This document shows, piece by piece, positions 8,763 through 18,062 of a DNA stretch of 33,202 nucleotides. A program made the translations under genes and the position numbers. Under the pieces are notes generated by a model. The model was not told the origin of the DNA. It was given only the letters and a program-made list of their open reading frames with translations, and searched no databases. This DNA is from Candidatus Binataceae bacterium (GTDB lineage Bacteria > Desulfobacterota > Binatia > Binatales > Binataceae), in assembly GCA_030037595.1 (NCBI GenBank), contig JASHQJ010000274.1:1-33202 (forward strand). The letters run 5' to 3'. Positions within the stretch are counted from its first letter, which is position 1; the number at the start of each line of letters is the position of its first letter.

Positions 8763-9880
8763 TCAACCAAAGTAGTAGGCCATCAAGAGCACGTTCAGAG
8801 TCACGAACGTGGCTGGCAGAACAATGCGGCTCAGTCTGGTTAATCTCCGCGCTCGCGCAATTTTGCCGGAGCGTCCCGCCGTATGCACCGCGGCTATCTC
8901 GAGCGCGGTCAGGAACACGAACAGGTAACAGATCAGGAAGAATACATCGATAAAAGTAAGGTACGAGACCTTCGGCAGGTTGGCCTGAATCGCAAAGGCG
9001 AAGGCGATCACCGTCAGGATCGTTGTCACTGAGATAGTTGCCTGGGCGCTCAGCTCGGAAGGGTCCAGCCAGAACACGGTCCAGGACGGGATCACCATGA
9101 TCAGCAGGGGGAGAAATACCTTCCAGACATAGAAGTTGTAGCGGCGCGCAATCGAGATCGCAAAGCGACCTGCGAGATCGATTCGCCCCCCAGTCCCGGA
9201 ATTCGCTCCACCGACGAAGTCAACCCCGTCACGGTCCATTGCGCGTGCTCCGAATAGACGCGCGGCTCAGCGCTGAGTGATCGGCCGCCCTTAAGATCGA
9301 CAAAATCCACCGAATCTGCGTCTGACATACTGAGATGAATCAGGATTTCGAGCTTCTGCGTATCGAAGGGAAAAGTCTTGAGGCGAAACGCGCTCGAAAG
9401 TTCCGCGCTTGATCGTTCCATGTACTTGACCTTGCCGTCCGGGTACGCGCGGATGCTGACGTCGTACGCCGAGTGCGGCACGATGCCGTTGCCGAAGTCG
9501 AAGTGCGGACACCAGACATCGCCAGGAGAATAAATATGATACTTCTCCCAGGCTGCCTTCGGAGTGAATGCCAGCCGATCGTCCTTCCACTGGGCGACCA
9601 GGTATCCAACCATCCTGAAGTGCTGCGCAACCTCGTCGATATCCGAGATGTTGGTAACCCTCATCTCGAGCGTCACCGGAATCAACTTGCCGTCCGAGTT
9701 GGGCGGACTGAGCAGCGAGACAACGGCGCCGGATTCCGCCACGTACGCGGCAGAGGCTCCGCCGGCGGCGCAGAGAATGGCCAGCATTAGAGCAGCCGCC
9801 ATCACGATCGAACGTCGCGACAGGAGAATCACTGGTTGTAAGTCGATACGTGCGTGTTGCGGCCGAGCACTGCGGCTCAC
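8763..9880 (-). pseudogene. Bacterial pentameric ligand-gated ion channel (Cys-loop receptor family), split by one frameshift
   Basis: ORF 9101-9880 gives the extracellular domain (VTLEMRVTNISDIDE, WKDDRLAF, FRLKTFPFDTQKLEILIHLS, WTVTGLTSS). ORF 8763-9239 gives RRYNFYVWKVFLPLLIMVIPSWTVFWLDPSELSAQATISVTTILTVIAFAFAIQANLPKVSYLTFIDVFFLICYLFVFLTALEIAAVH and a final TM helix. The frames join if one G is added to the C6/G6 run at 9186-9191. Confidence 0.82.
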
Positions 9881-9922
9881 AAAGCTACAGGGCGCCGGTC
9901 CGGCGGTGCAACTACCAGATGG

Positions 9923-10555
9923 CTAGAAAAGTAACTGGCGCGGCCATTGGCGCGCGGGTAGCTTGCGCCGAATCGAGGCCATCGTCATTTCGACCCACAC
10001 GATCGGCCATGCCACGGCGACGATAAACCAGGTCTGGCGCAGCGGCGTGGGCCAGAAGGCAACGGCGAACACCACGACGTACCATGCCCATCGGAGGCCG
10101 CGGAAGATGCGTGCGCGGGCGGGAGTGTTGATCGACAGCGTCGGCGCGGCCAATGGCAAGCACATCCCAGCGCCCCCGACCAGGAGCGCAAGCCCGATAT
10201 AGCTGTCGCCCGCCGCGAGAAGCGCGGCTCCGGCCGCGGCTATGGCTAGCGGAATTAAGATCAGCGACCGATAGCGACAAACCGCGCGCGCTTCCCATCC
10301 TGATTCACGCAGCAGCGTGGCCTCAGCCCGGGTCAGCATCACCTTGCGATACTGCCGGTTTGCGGCGCGCGGATTGCCAAGCGACTCGACCGCGACGTGC
10401 TCGGCCTCTTCGCGAGCGGCGCCTGCGGCAAGAGCCTCCGCGCGCGCCGAATCAAAATGATCCTGGATTTCGATCCGCACCCGTTCGCACGATTCCGCCG
10501 ACAGCCGGCAGGTCGCATGCTGGAGCCACTTTTCTAGAGTTGCCGCGCCGTTCAT
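9923..10555 (-). CDS. Membrane protein with N-terminal HAAS/permease-prefix-like domain
   Basis: MNGAATLEKWLQHATCRLSAESCERVRIEIQDHFDSARAEALAAGAAREEAEHVAVESLGNPRAANRQYRKVMLT followed by several TM helices. It sits directly downstream of padR, the usual context for such proteins. Confidence 0.62.
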   Translation of the reverse strand: MNGAATLEKWLQHATCRLSAESCERVRIEIQDHFDSARAEALAAGAAREEAEHVAVESLGNPRAANRQYRKVMLTRAEATLLRESGWEARAVCRYRSLILIPLAIAAAGAALLAAGDSYIGLALLVGGAGMCLPLAAPTLSINTPARARIFRGLRWAWYVVVFAVAFWPTPLRQTWFIVAVAWPIVWVEMTMASIRRKLPARQWPRQLLF

Positions 10556-10573
10556 GTCGATGTCCTCCTCGGG

Positions 10574-10885
10574 CTAGGCGGTTTCGAGAATCAGCGTGAC
10601 TGCGCGCGAGAGCCGGCGCCATTCGCCGCGATCTTTGGCGAGCACCGCGCGCCCCACCCTCGAGATGCGATAGTGGCGGCGTGTCCTGCCGTGCTCGATG
10701 GTCTCGTAAGATTCCACCAGGCCTTCGTTCTCGAGCTTGTGGAGCGCCGGATAAAGCGTGCCCTCTTTGAAATCGAGCACTCCGCGCGAGCGCTCCTTGA
10801 TGCGCTTGGCGATCAGGTAACCATGTTTGGGCTCGCGCTCGAGCGCCTCTAGGATGAGCGTTGGCAGCGTTCCGCGGAGATTCAT
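10574..10885 (-). CDS. PadR-family transcriptional regulator
   Basis: MNLRGTLPTLILEALEREPKHGYLIAKRIKERSRGVLDFKEGTLYPALHKLENEGLVESYE: canonical PadR winged helix. Confidence 0.92.
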   Translation of the reverse strand: MNLRGTLPTLILEALEREPKHGYLIAKRIKERSRGVLDFKEGTLYPALHKLENEGLVESYETIEHGRTRRHYRISRVGRAVLAKDRGEWRRLSRAVTLILETA

Positions 10886-11409
10886 CGATACCTCGTATTC
10901 CGATGCATAGAATAGTCTCCGCGCACCGCTGGTGTCAATCGTTGGCGAACCGCGTCTGCTCTTAATCTCAGAAATAAGAATTGGTAATTGAAAATGAGCG
11001 ATGCACAGCCATATCTATTCCTGAGACTCTCGCGCGGCCAGCTCACGAACTTGTTCGCTAAAAATTGGAGAATAATACTAATATAGCAATTTGGGTCATT
11101 AAACTCTAAGTTGAGAATCAGTCAATAATGAAATCTGGTTCGAACGGCTAGTTTGGCGAAAAGATCGAGAAATATTGTTGCTTTAGATCCTGTTTAAGGA
11201 CGATATCGCGCTGACCATCTCAAATCGACAGTCAGTTTCTGAACAGATTGAGGATCCAGATCATTAGAATAACTTCATTAAGGTAGTAGTTGAATTTGGG
11301 TCAATCGCGGGATTATCATTATCTACTTTGACTTTGAAAATCATGGCCCCTAATAAAAAATCTAGAAGCGCAGAGGGGAATGCGCCAACTAAATCTCGGA
11401 GGCTCGGTT

Positions 11410-12717
11410 ATGAGGACTATCTGCACGTCATGGATCCGGATGACCTTGGGCGCGGTCACGCTCGTGAGCTTGTGCGTCGTTGGGGGCGTCACACAGGCGG
11501 AGGTCAAGCCGGGGGATTTCATTACTCCAGACACGGCCAGCAAGGTTCAGGATCTGGTCTCGCCGGGCGTTTACTTCAAGGTCGAGAAGGGCATGACCAT
11601 GAAGATTGCGCCGTCCGAGCGCGTCGACTGGCCGCCGCCCTACAAAGACGCGACCGAAAAATACTCTTCGCAGGTTCGGCTGTCGCAGGATCGCAAGAGC
11701 GTGATGGGCTACGTTGCCGGCCAGCCTTTCCCCCTGATCGATGCCAACGATCCTGATGTCGCGACCAAGATCATCTGGAACAACGTGTTCCGTCCGATCA
11801 CGACCGACGACTACGATTTGCGCTTCTATGACTGCGATTCCGCCTTCCCAAGGAAGGGACCGCAAAACGGCCAACTCGAGTATTTCCAGATCGGCCACTA
11901 TGCCGGTTACGATCTGGTTGGTCGCACGGAAGTTGAGCCGATTCCGATCGATCCTGATTTCAAGACAACGGGCCGCTACTGGATCTTCGCGCTTTATCCC
12001 CTGCTTGCGCCGAACGAGATTCGCGGCACCGGCTTCATCCGCTGGCGTTACGCCGCTCCGACACGTGGCGACGATATCTGGTCGCTCGATGCGGGCTCGC
12101 GCCGCGTGCGCCGCATCAACGAGTCGATCATGAGCTCTGCGACCGCGAGCGGGACCGCAGTACATCCATGGGATCCCGATCACTACTCGGGCTTCAATCC
12201 TAAGACCGAGGAGTATTTCTACAAGTACCTCGGTGAGAAGAACATGCTGGGCGTGGTGCACGCACTCCACTCGCCCGAAGTGCGATGCCCGTCTGACGGC
12301 GGCACGAGCGCGTGCCCCGAAGCGTGGGAGATGCGCCACATGTACGTCGTGCAGGCGCTGCCGGATCGCTCGAAAATCAACGCGATCGATTCCAAGACGC
12401 TGATCTACATGGACAGCGAAATGTGGTTCGAGCCATACATCGATACCTATGACCGCAAAGGTTCGTTGTTCCGCAACCACATCTACTACCTGGCGACGCG
12501 CGATCGTCCCGTGCCCGACGCCAAGGTTGCGATCTATCCGTTCAAGCGCTCCTTCGTGGTGGGCGCGGTTGGCACGGACGTGCAGTCCGGTCTCTCGACC
12601 ATGTGCTATCTGCCCGGCATGGAAACGCCGGAGCGCGAATGCTGGTATATCAACATGGGCGCGGTGGACAAGGAGTTCTTCACCACTAACGCGATGGTGC
12701 GCGCGGCGAGCTTCTAA
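11410..12717 (+). CDS. DUF1329-domain exported protein
   Basis: ATG at 11410 with GGAGG about 8 nt upstream; signal peptide MRTICTSWIRMTLGAVTLVSLCVVGGVTQA. Body YVAGQPFPLIDANDPDVATKIIWNNVFRP...RRVRRINESIMSS...YYLATRDRP resembles DUF1329. Confidence 0.85.
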   Translation: MRTICTSWIRMTLGAVTLVSLCVVGGVTQAEVKPGDFITPDTASKVQDLVSPGVYFKVEKGMTMKIAPSERVDWPPPYKDATEKYSSQVRLSQDRKSVMGYVAGQPFPLIDANDPDVATKIIWNNVFRPITTDDYDLRFYDCDSAFPRKGPQNGQLEYFQIGHYAGYDLVGRTEVEPIPIDPDFKTTGRYWIFALYPLLAPNEIRGTGFIRWRYAAPTRGDDIWSLDAGSRRVRRINESIMSSATASGTAVHPWDPDHYSGFNPKTEEYFYKYLGEKNMLGVVHALHSPEVRCPSDGGTSACPEAWEMRHMYVVQALPDRSKINAIDSKTLIYMDSEMWFEPYIDTYDRKGSLFRNHIYYLATRDRPVPDAKVAIYPFKRSFVVGAVGTDVQSGLSTMCYLPGMETPERECWYINMGAVDKEFFTTNAMVRAASF

Positions 12718-12757
12718 GGCCTCAGGGGCTTGAGCGCGAATCATCGCGCCTGACAAG

Positions 12758-12798
12758 GCGGGGCGTTTGGATCCCCAACGGCGCCCCGCTATTTTTTT
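12758..12798 (+). terminator. Rho-independent terminator after the DUF1329 gene
   Basis: GCGGGGCG (12758-12765), loop, CGCCCCGC (12782-12789), followed by TATTTTTTT (12790-12798). Confidence 0.82.
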
Positions 12799-12878
12799 GC
12801 GCCGCATGCTTGTTGATACTTGAGCAGCGCGAGGCATCGACAGACACCGCCTCCGCTCCATAAATTTCTTCCGCGCGG

Positions 12879-13288
12879 TTGTCTTCGATCTTCAGCGGAT
12901 GGTCCGGCGGCACCATCCTCAACATCGTGCCAACGATCGCGATCATCACATCAATCGCGATTGCGGCCGTCACGCATCGTTCCGATCAGAAGGTGGCCGG
13001 GGTCGAGCGCTCGGCGGATGATATCGATTTCACAAACCGGCTGTATAAGGCGACCGCCGCGGTTGCGACATTTGCGCTTGAGATCAACGGCTCGCCGATC
13101 GGACCAATGTCAGCGAAGAGGCGATTGACGATTTCCTGTCGAAGTACGAGTTGCTCTCACTCGCCTATCGCTATCGGATCATCAATGACGACATGGCTTC
13201 GGACACGTTTGCATATCCGCTGGCGGAGGGGCTGAATTCGACGGCGGACGGTTCGCACCTTTCCACTGCCTCCCCCTCCGCAGAATAA
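12879..13288 (+). pseudogene. Small membrane-anchored hypothetical protein, one frameshift
   Basis: TILNIVPTIAIITSIAIAAVTHRSDQKVAGVERSADDIDFTNRLYKATAAVATFALEINGSPIG continues in another frame from about 13103 as TNVSEEAIDDFLSKYELLSLAYRYRIINDDMASDTFAYPLAEGLNSTADGSH..TAA (13286-13288). Confidence 0.4.
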
Positions 13289-13864
13289 CTGATCGCCGCC
13301 GTCGGATTCGAGTCCCGAGACGTTCACGCCGCGTGGCGTTACGATCCTTTCCAGGACCTCTCCCGTCCGAGGGTCGATGCGACGCATATCGATCTCGTCA
13401 CCTTTCCAGGTCCCATGCCATAGTTCTCCGTCGATCCATGTGACGCCGGTAACAAAGCGGTCCGACTCGATCGTGCGAGGGATCGCCCCGCTCTCGCGAT
13501 CGATTTGATAGATCTTTCGGTCTCGATACCGCCCCACCCAGAGTGTGCCTTCTGCCCACGTGAGACCCGAATCACCCGTACCGCGAGGGGCTGGAATCGC
13601 GCCGAGCACTCGCCCGGTCTTCGGATCGATTTTCTCGATACGATCTCCGACGATCTGGAACAGGTGTCGGCCGTCGAGGCTGTTCCCGCATCTCCGGCGA
13701 CATTGATTGAGCACAGCATCTGCCCGCTCTCGGGGTCAAACGCGTTCAACTTGTCTCCCGAGGCAAACCATACATGTTGCCCGTCATTACGTGACGCCAT
13801 GCACGGCGTCGGCGCCCGGAAACGGTCCGTACTCGCGGACGATCTCGGCGGGTGATTCAATCAT
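13240..13864 (-). pseudogene. Beta-propeller (glutamine cyclotransferase / Vgb-lyase-like) protein, at least two frameshifts
   Basis: Pieces across frames: MIESPAEIVREYGPFPGADAVHGV / DGQHVWFASGDKLNAFDPESGQMLCSINVAGDAG / FDGRHLFQIVGDRIEKIDPKTGRVLGAIPAPRGTGDSGLTWAEGTLWVGRYRDRKIYQIDRESGAIPRTIESDRFVTGVTWIDGELWHGTWKGDEIDMRRIDPRTGEVLERI. Propeller repeats are evident. Confidence 0.7.
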
Positions 13865-13873
13865 GCTTCCCTC

Positions 13874-15086
13874 TTAGTCAATCTGCCGCGGCGCGGGGAG
13901 CAACAACGTAGTCGTGAATCCCACAATGGGCGGCGTCATCCATCGACGAGCGGGTCCGCGGCCCAACGAATGCACCTTGCCTGCCGCCTCGAGCGACTCG
14001 AGCTCCCGTTGCACGGTGCGCTGGCTCGCTCCGAGCGCGAGGAGAGCTCGACCACGATTCGCCGTCGGCGAGGAAAGCGAGCACGGCGGCTCCCTCCTCT
14101 TCGATAGGCGGCGCAATCACGACCACCTCGCGTGCGCGACGCGGCCTCAGTGCGAATCCTCGCTTGGTCCCGCTCACGTCGGCGATCGTTCGGAGCACGG
14201 CGCGAAGCCGTCCTACTTCGACGCGGAGCCGCGCGCAGGTGCGATTCATCGGCGAGTTTCGATCCGAAGGCACGCGAGTAGAGCGTGTCCCAGGGTACGT
14301 CAGCCGGCCACGCTTCGCCGAGCACGCGTGCGAGCGCGAACGGCGCCGGCCGCTTGGCGAGCGAGATCACCGCGCCTCGATCGTGTATGACATGACGACA
14401 GGCGTCCACGACCAGCGCTTTCGACTTGAGCAGCGCTTCTACTTCTTTGAACGCGAGGACGCGTTCCCGGCCATTCGCAATAAGGCGCGCCGCGGGAGTC
14501 TTCAAAATAAGCGACGCGTTTTCGACCTCTGCTGTGAGCGCCGGAAAATTGCGCGAAGCGCCGCGCGCTGCGCTCGCGCGACTGCGGTACGCGCGGCTTT
14601 CGTCGGTAGGCGTCGAATCGCGATCCCCGCGGCCATCAGCACGCGGACAGCTTTCAACATCGGAGTGAGTGCCGAGGAGTCGAGCTTGGCGAGCGCACGC
14701 CCGGCCTCGTCCATGCGCCCGATCAGCCGGAAACGCCCGGCCTCGAGATATCGCGCATAGGCTGCGTTTACTCGATCGCCGCGCGCTTCGAGCGTCGCCC
14801 GCGCTGCGTCGCGCGCCTTCGCAGGCCAACCGAGGTCACGCGACACGAGCGCGATCTCAGCCTCGACTACTGCGCACCTCGCGCGCGCCACGGCCTCTTA
14901 GGGAGCGAACGCGCGTGCAGCAAGGCGCATAAGGGCCTTCGCCCGCGCCAGATCGCCGGGCTGCGCCATCGCGATGCCGCGAAGCACAAGAGCATGCGCG
15001 TCGTCGCGCAGAGCGACGCGCTTCAACGCGCCGAGCGGATCACCCGCTGCCAATGCGAGCGCCGCGGTATTGATGGGCGCGTCCAT
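13874..15086 (-). pseudogene. HTH-domain transcriptional regulator, decayed (1 in-frame stop, at least 3 frameshifts)
   Basis: MDAPINTAALALAAGDPLGALKRVALRDDAHALVLRGIAMAQPGDLARAKALMRLAARAFAP*EAVARARCAVVEAEIALVSRDLGWPAKARDAARATLE... / FPALTAEVENASLILKTPAARLIANG.. / ARLRVEVGRLRAVLRTIADVSGTKRGFALRPRRAREVVVIAPPIEEE..VLAFLADGESWSS / LALGASQRTVQRELESLEAAGKVHSLGRGPARRWMTPPIVGFTTTLLLPAPRQID. Reading moves through frames 2(stop)-0-2-1. Confidence 0.75.
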
Positions 15087-15112
15087 CGGAATCCTGTCAC
15101 CCTTGTAACTCT

Positions 15113-15129
15113 AACTGTTTCGAACAGTT
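15113..15129. promoter_or_regulatory. Candidate operator palindrome between the decayed regulator and the DUF899 gene
   Basis: AACTGTT-TCG-AACAGTT, perfect 7-bp arms, in the divergent intergenic region. Confidence 0.4.
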
Positions 15130-15291
15130 GCGCTTAATGTATCTGAAGATGAGGAAGCGCTGATTGGCGGTGAAGGGAAGCGTGAACTGTAGTAGAAAAA
15201 AGAGAAGACGTAGAACGGGTGCAACCGGGATACAATCTATCTCCAGATCAACCGCTTGACCGGCACTCATCTAACCAACACGAGGTTAACC

Positions 15292-15990
15292 ATGCCCCAT
15301 CAAATCGTTTCGCACGAGGAATGGCTCAAGGCCCGCGTCGAATTGCTCGCAGCCGAGAAGGAATTTACGCGCCGACGTGACGCGATCACGCGCCGCATCA
15401 GGGAATTGCCCTGGGAGCGCGTGGAAAAGTCTTACCGCTTTGAGGGGCCAAATGGCGCGGTTTCGCTCGCCGATCTGTTCGAAGGTCGTTCCCAGCTGCT
15501 CATCTATCATTTCATGTTCAACCCTGACTGGAACGAGGGCTGCAAGTCATGCTCGTTCTGGGCCGACAATTTCAACGGCATCCCGATCCATCTCAATCAT
15601 CGCGACGTGACATTCACCGCAATCTCGCGCGCACCCTTCGCCAAGCTTGACGCCTACAAGAAGCGGATGGGTTGGAGCTTCCCGTGGGTTTCATCCTATG
15701 GAAGCGATTTCAATTACGACTATTACGTGTCGTTCACACCCGAACAGAATACCGCGGGAAAGGCGTATTACAACTATCGGGCTCGATCCACTGCCCTGGC
15801 GGACGAAGTCGGCATCAGCGTTTTTTACAAAAACGAGAGCGGCGAACTATTCCACACCTATTCGTGCTACTCGCGAGGTGTTGACCTGCTGAATGGCGCT
15901 TACAACTACCTCGACCTTGTGCCCCAAGGCCGCGACGAAGACGGCTTCAAATTCACGATGGAGTGGCTGCGCCGCCACGATCAGTACTAA
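15292..15990 (+). CDS. DUF899 thioredoxin-like family protein
   Basis: MPHQIVSHEEWLKARVELLAAEKEFTRRRDAITRRIRELPWERVEKSYRFEGPNGAVSLADLFEGRSQLLIYHFMFNPDWNEGCKSCSFWADNFNG: typical DUF899. GAGG about 8 nt upstream of ATG 15292. Confidence 0.9.
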   Translation: MPHQIVSHEEWLKARVELLAAEKEFTRRRDAITRRIRELPWERVEKSYRFEGPNGAVSLADLFEGRSQLLIYHFMFNPDWNEGCKSCSFWADNFNGIPIHLNHRDVTFTAISRAPFAKLDAYKKRMGWSFPWVSSYGSDFNYDYYVSFTPEQNTAGKAYYNYRARSTALADEVGISVFYKNESGELFHTYSCYSRGVDLLNGAYNYLDLVPQGRDEDGFKFTMEWLRRHDQY

Positions 15991-16028
15991 AGCGTCGCAG
16001 AGGTGGGAGGCAACGCAACAGCGCGTCG

Positions 16029-16919
16029 CTATCGCAGCGCTTTTGCTTTGCCGGCGGGAGCCGCGACCATCATCCGGATCAGTTCTTCGGTGATCTTTGG
16101 CTCGAGGCCCTCCGTGTGCCCTTTGTCGAGCCGGACAACGTCGGCAATTAGCCAGCCGCCGCGCGCGTTGGGATAGATATAGACCTGCGCCGTGCCGGGA
16201 CGAGGCTTCAGCCCCCACGCCGGAGTCGAATGGCCGTCACGGAGCGCGTCGTAGATCTGGCCCGGCTCGGTGTCGACCACGTCTGGCATCCTCATGCGCG
16301 GTCCCGCGCCATACTTCTCGGCCCACGGCGAAGTCTCGGGCAGCGCGACCATTTCATGCTCGCCGCTTGCGAAAATGAAGGAGAAATCGCAGTCGGGCAT
16401 CGTCGCCTTACCCGGCCGCGGAACATTGCCACCCTGCGGCATCAGCGGCGGCGACGCGCGCACCGGGGAGAAGAAATTCTCGGGCAATTCAATCGGACCG
16501 ATTCGTCCGCCCGAGAGACTTAGCCATCCATCGACGCGATCGGCGAAGAACTTGTCACCGAGCAGCCGGTTTGACGTCATCCCACCCTGTGAATGTCCGA
16601 CCAGCCAGAAGGCCGAGATGTTTTCCTTCCGATACCTGCCGAATATGTAGTTAACGATGTTTCGTAGATGGTCATCGTCGGCTTCTGCCATCCATCGACG
16701 TGTCGGCACCTTGGTTTTGGCGGACGGAGTCGCGATAACGAGGCGATACTTCTCCTTGTATTGATAGGCGGGGAAGTAGGCGCGCTGCCAAGCTCCGACG
16801 GACCCGCCGCCATGCAGACTCAGGATAAAGAAGAGCGGTCCTCCGGGGTTCAGGTCGTCGGGATCGTCGACGTAGAACTTGCGGCCGGTCTTTTCGTCGA
16901 GCGCGCTGATGCTGCCCAC
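16029..16919 (-). CDS. Alpha/beta hydrolase, esterase/PHB-depolymerase-like
   Basis: ILSLHGGGSVGAWQRAYFPAYQ (oxyanion HGGG); FWLVGHSQGGMTSNRLL (GHSQG nucleophile elbow). Confidence 0.72.
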   Translation of the reverse strand: MGSISALDEKTGRKFYVDDPDDLNPGGPLFFILSLHGGGSVGAWQRAYFPAYQYKEKYRLVIATPSAKTKVPTRRWMAEADDDHLRNIVNYIFGRYRKENISAFWLVGHSQGGMTSNRLLGDKFFADRVDGWLSLSGGRIGPIELPENFFSPVRASPPLMPQGGNVPRPGKATMPDCDFSFIFASGEHEMVALPETSPWAEKYGAGPRMRMPDVVDTEPGQIYDALRDGHSTPAWGLKPRPGTAQVYIYPNARGGWLIADVVRLDKGHTEGLEPKITEELIRMMVAAPAGKAKALR

Positions 16920-16999
16920 GCGAAATCTCCCCTGAGTGTTTGTGAGAAAACTAACAGACGATTCGGCACGTCAACAACCGCCGGTCAACGATGCGCGCA

Positions 17000-17893
17000 T
17001 TATCGCACGCGGCGGCGTTGCGACGAACGGCGAAGGCGACGCGACGCCGAACGAGCCGGTGGCTTTCGCTCAGGCTCGGAATCCTTCGCGACCAGTGTCA
17101 AGCAAGACCTTGCCCACTCCTGGAACGGGCTCACCGTTATCTCGACGAGCGAGGCCTGCGCGGTGCGCTGCCCAACGCCGGTCGTCGGAAATTCATCGCT
17201 GCGCGGCCCGTAGTAGGTTCCGAACAGAATATCGATGAACGGGAAGTTCTGCGCGAAGTTCTTGTTGTGATGCTCGGGCAGGTTTGAATGATGCGTGCGA
17301 TGGAGCTGTGGCCCGCAGAAAATCGGCGTCAGTGGCCCAAGGCTGAGTTTCCAGTTCGAGTGCGTGAACATCAGCCATCCGGTGTAAACGACGGGCACCA
17401 TCAGCACTGCGCGCAAATCGAGGCCGATCAGCCAATGCGCCGGAATGCCGACCAGAAAGCGCTGCACCGGCGCCTCCAGCCAGAAGGTTCTGAGGCTCGT
17501 GGTTGCGTTGAGCGCCGTATCGGTATGATGCAGCTCGTGGATAACCCATAGAAATCGAAACGTGTGCTGCGCTCGGTGATACCAGTAGTAGATAAAATCG
17601 GCGACGAAACCATAGGCGGCGAGTAGCCCCACCGAAAATAATATCCCGCGGTCGGGTATATGATGATTCCCCACCGGCACCGCCCGGCTCACCTCTCGTA
17701 CGAGCAGGCCGCCGAACACGAGATAGATCCCGGTAACGATGAGATTGACGACGCGCCGGGAGGTCTGCTGCGAGGACTCCGCCGGTGAAAGGACCTCGAA
17801 CGCCCCAAGCACCACGTACATCAGGAGCACGAAGCCGATCGCGCCGTATTCACTGAACAAAACTCGGTGGTAGATGAAATCGAACCACGACAT
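17000..17893 (-). CDS. Sterol desaturase / fatty acid hydroxylase family protein
   Basis: DFIYYWYHRAQHTFRFLWVIHELHHTDTALNATTSLRT and LHRTHHSNLPEHHNKNFAQNFPFIDILFGTYY: histidine-box motifs (HxxxH, HxxHH) of the family. Confidence 0.9.
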   Translation of the reverse strand: MSWFDFIYHRVLFSEYGAIGFVLLMYVVLGAFEVLSPAESSQQTSRRVVNLIVTGIYLVFGGLLVREVSRAVPVGNHHIPDRGILFSVGLLAAYGFVADFIYYWYHRAQHTFRFLWVIHELHHTDTALNATTSLRTFWLEAPVQRFLVGIPAHWLIGLDLRAVLMVPVVYTGWLMFTHSNWKLSLGPLTPIFCGPQLHRTHHSNLPEHHNKNFAQNFPFIDILFGTYYGPRSDEFPTTGVGQRTAQASLVEITVSPFQEWARSCLTLVAKDSEPERKPPARSASRRLRRSSQRRRVR

Positions 17894-18062
17894 GGCGAGT
17901 TGAGCGCGACCGTCTAACTGCGCGACTTTATCAGCCGCGTCGGTCTAACCCAACGCGGTCGGGTAATGCATTTCTACGCTTGGCTTTTCGCCCGAGTTGA
18001 GCGAATCTCATCGACGGCGGCCGCAGTTCCAGCGCAACGTGCGATGCCGAAAGAGTCACGCG

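Noticed and set aside
11136-11148. GGTTCGAAC T-loop-like motif in the AT-rich island
   Set aside because: No 5-bp T-stem (ATCTG versus CGGCT) and no cloverleaf around it.
11428-12861. 477-aa minus-strand ORF antisense to the DUF1329 gene
   Set aside because: Same high-GC shadow-ORF artefact. It also crosses the plus-strand terminator and lacks recognisable motifs.
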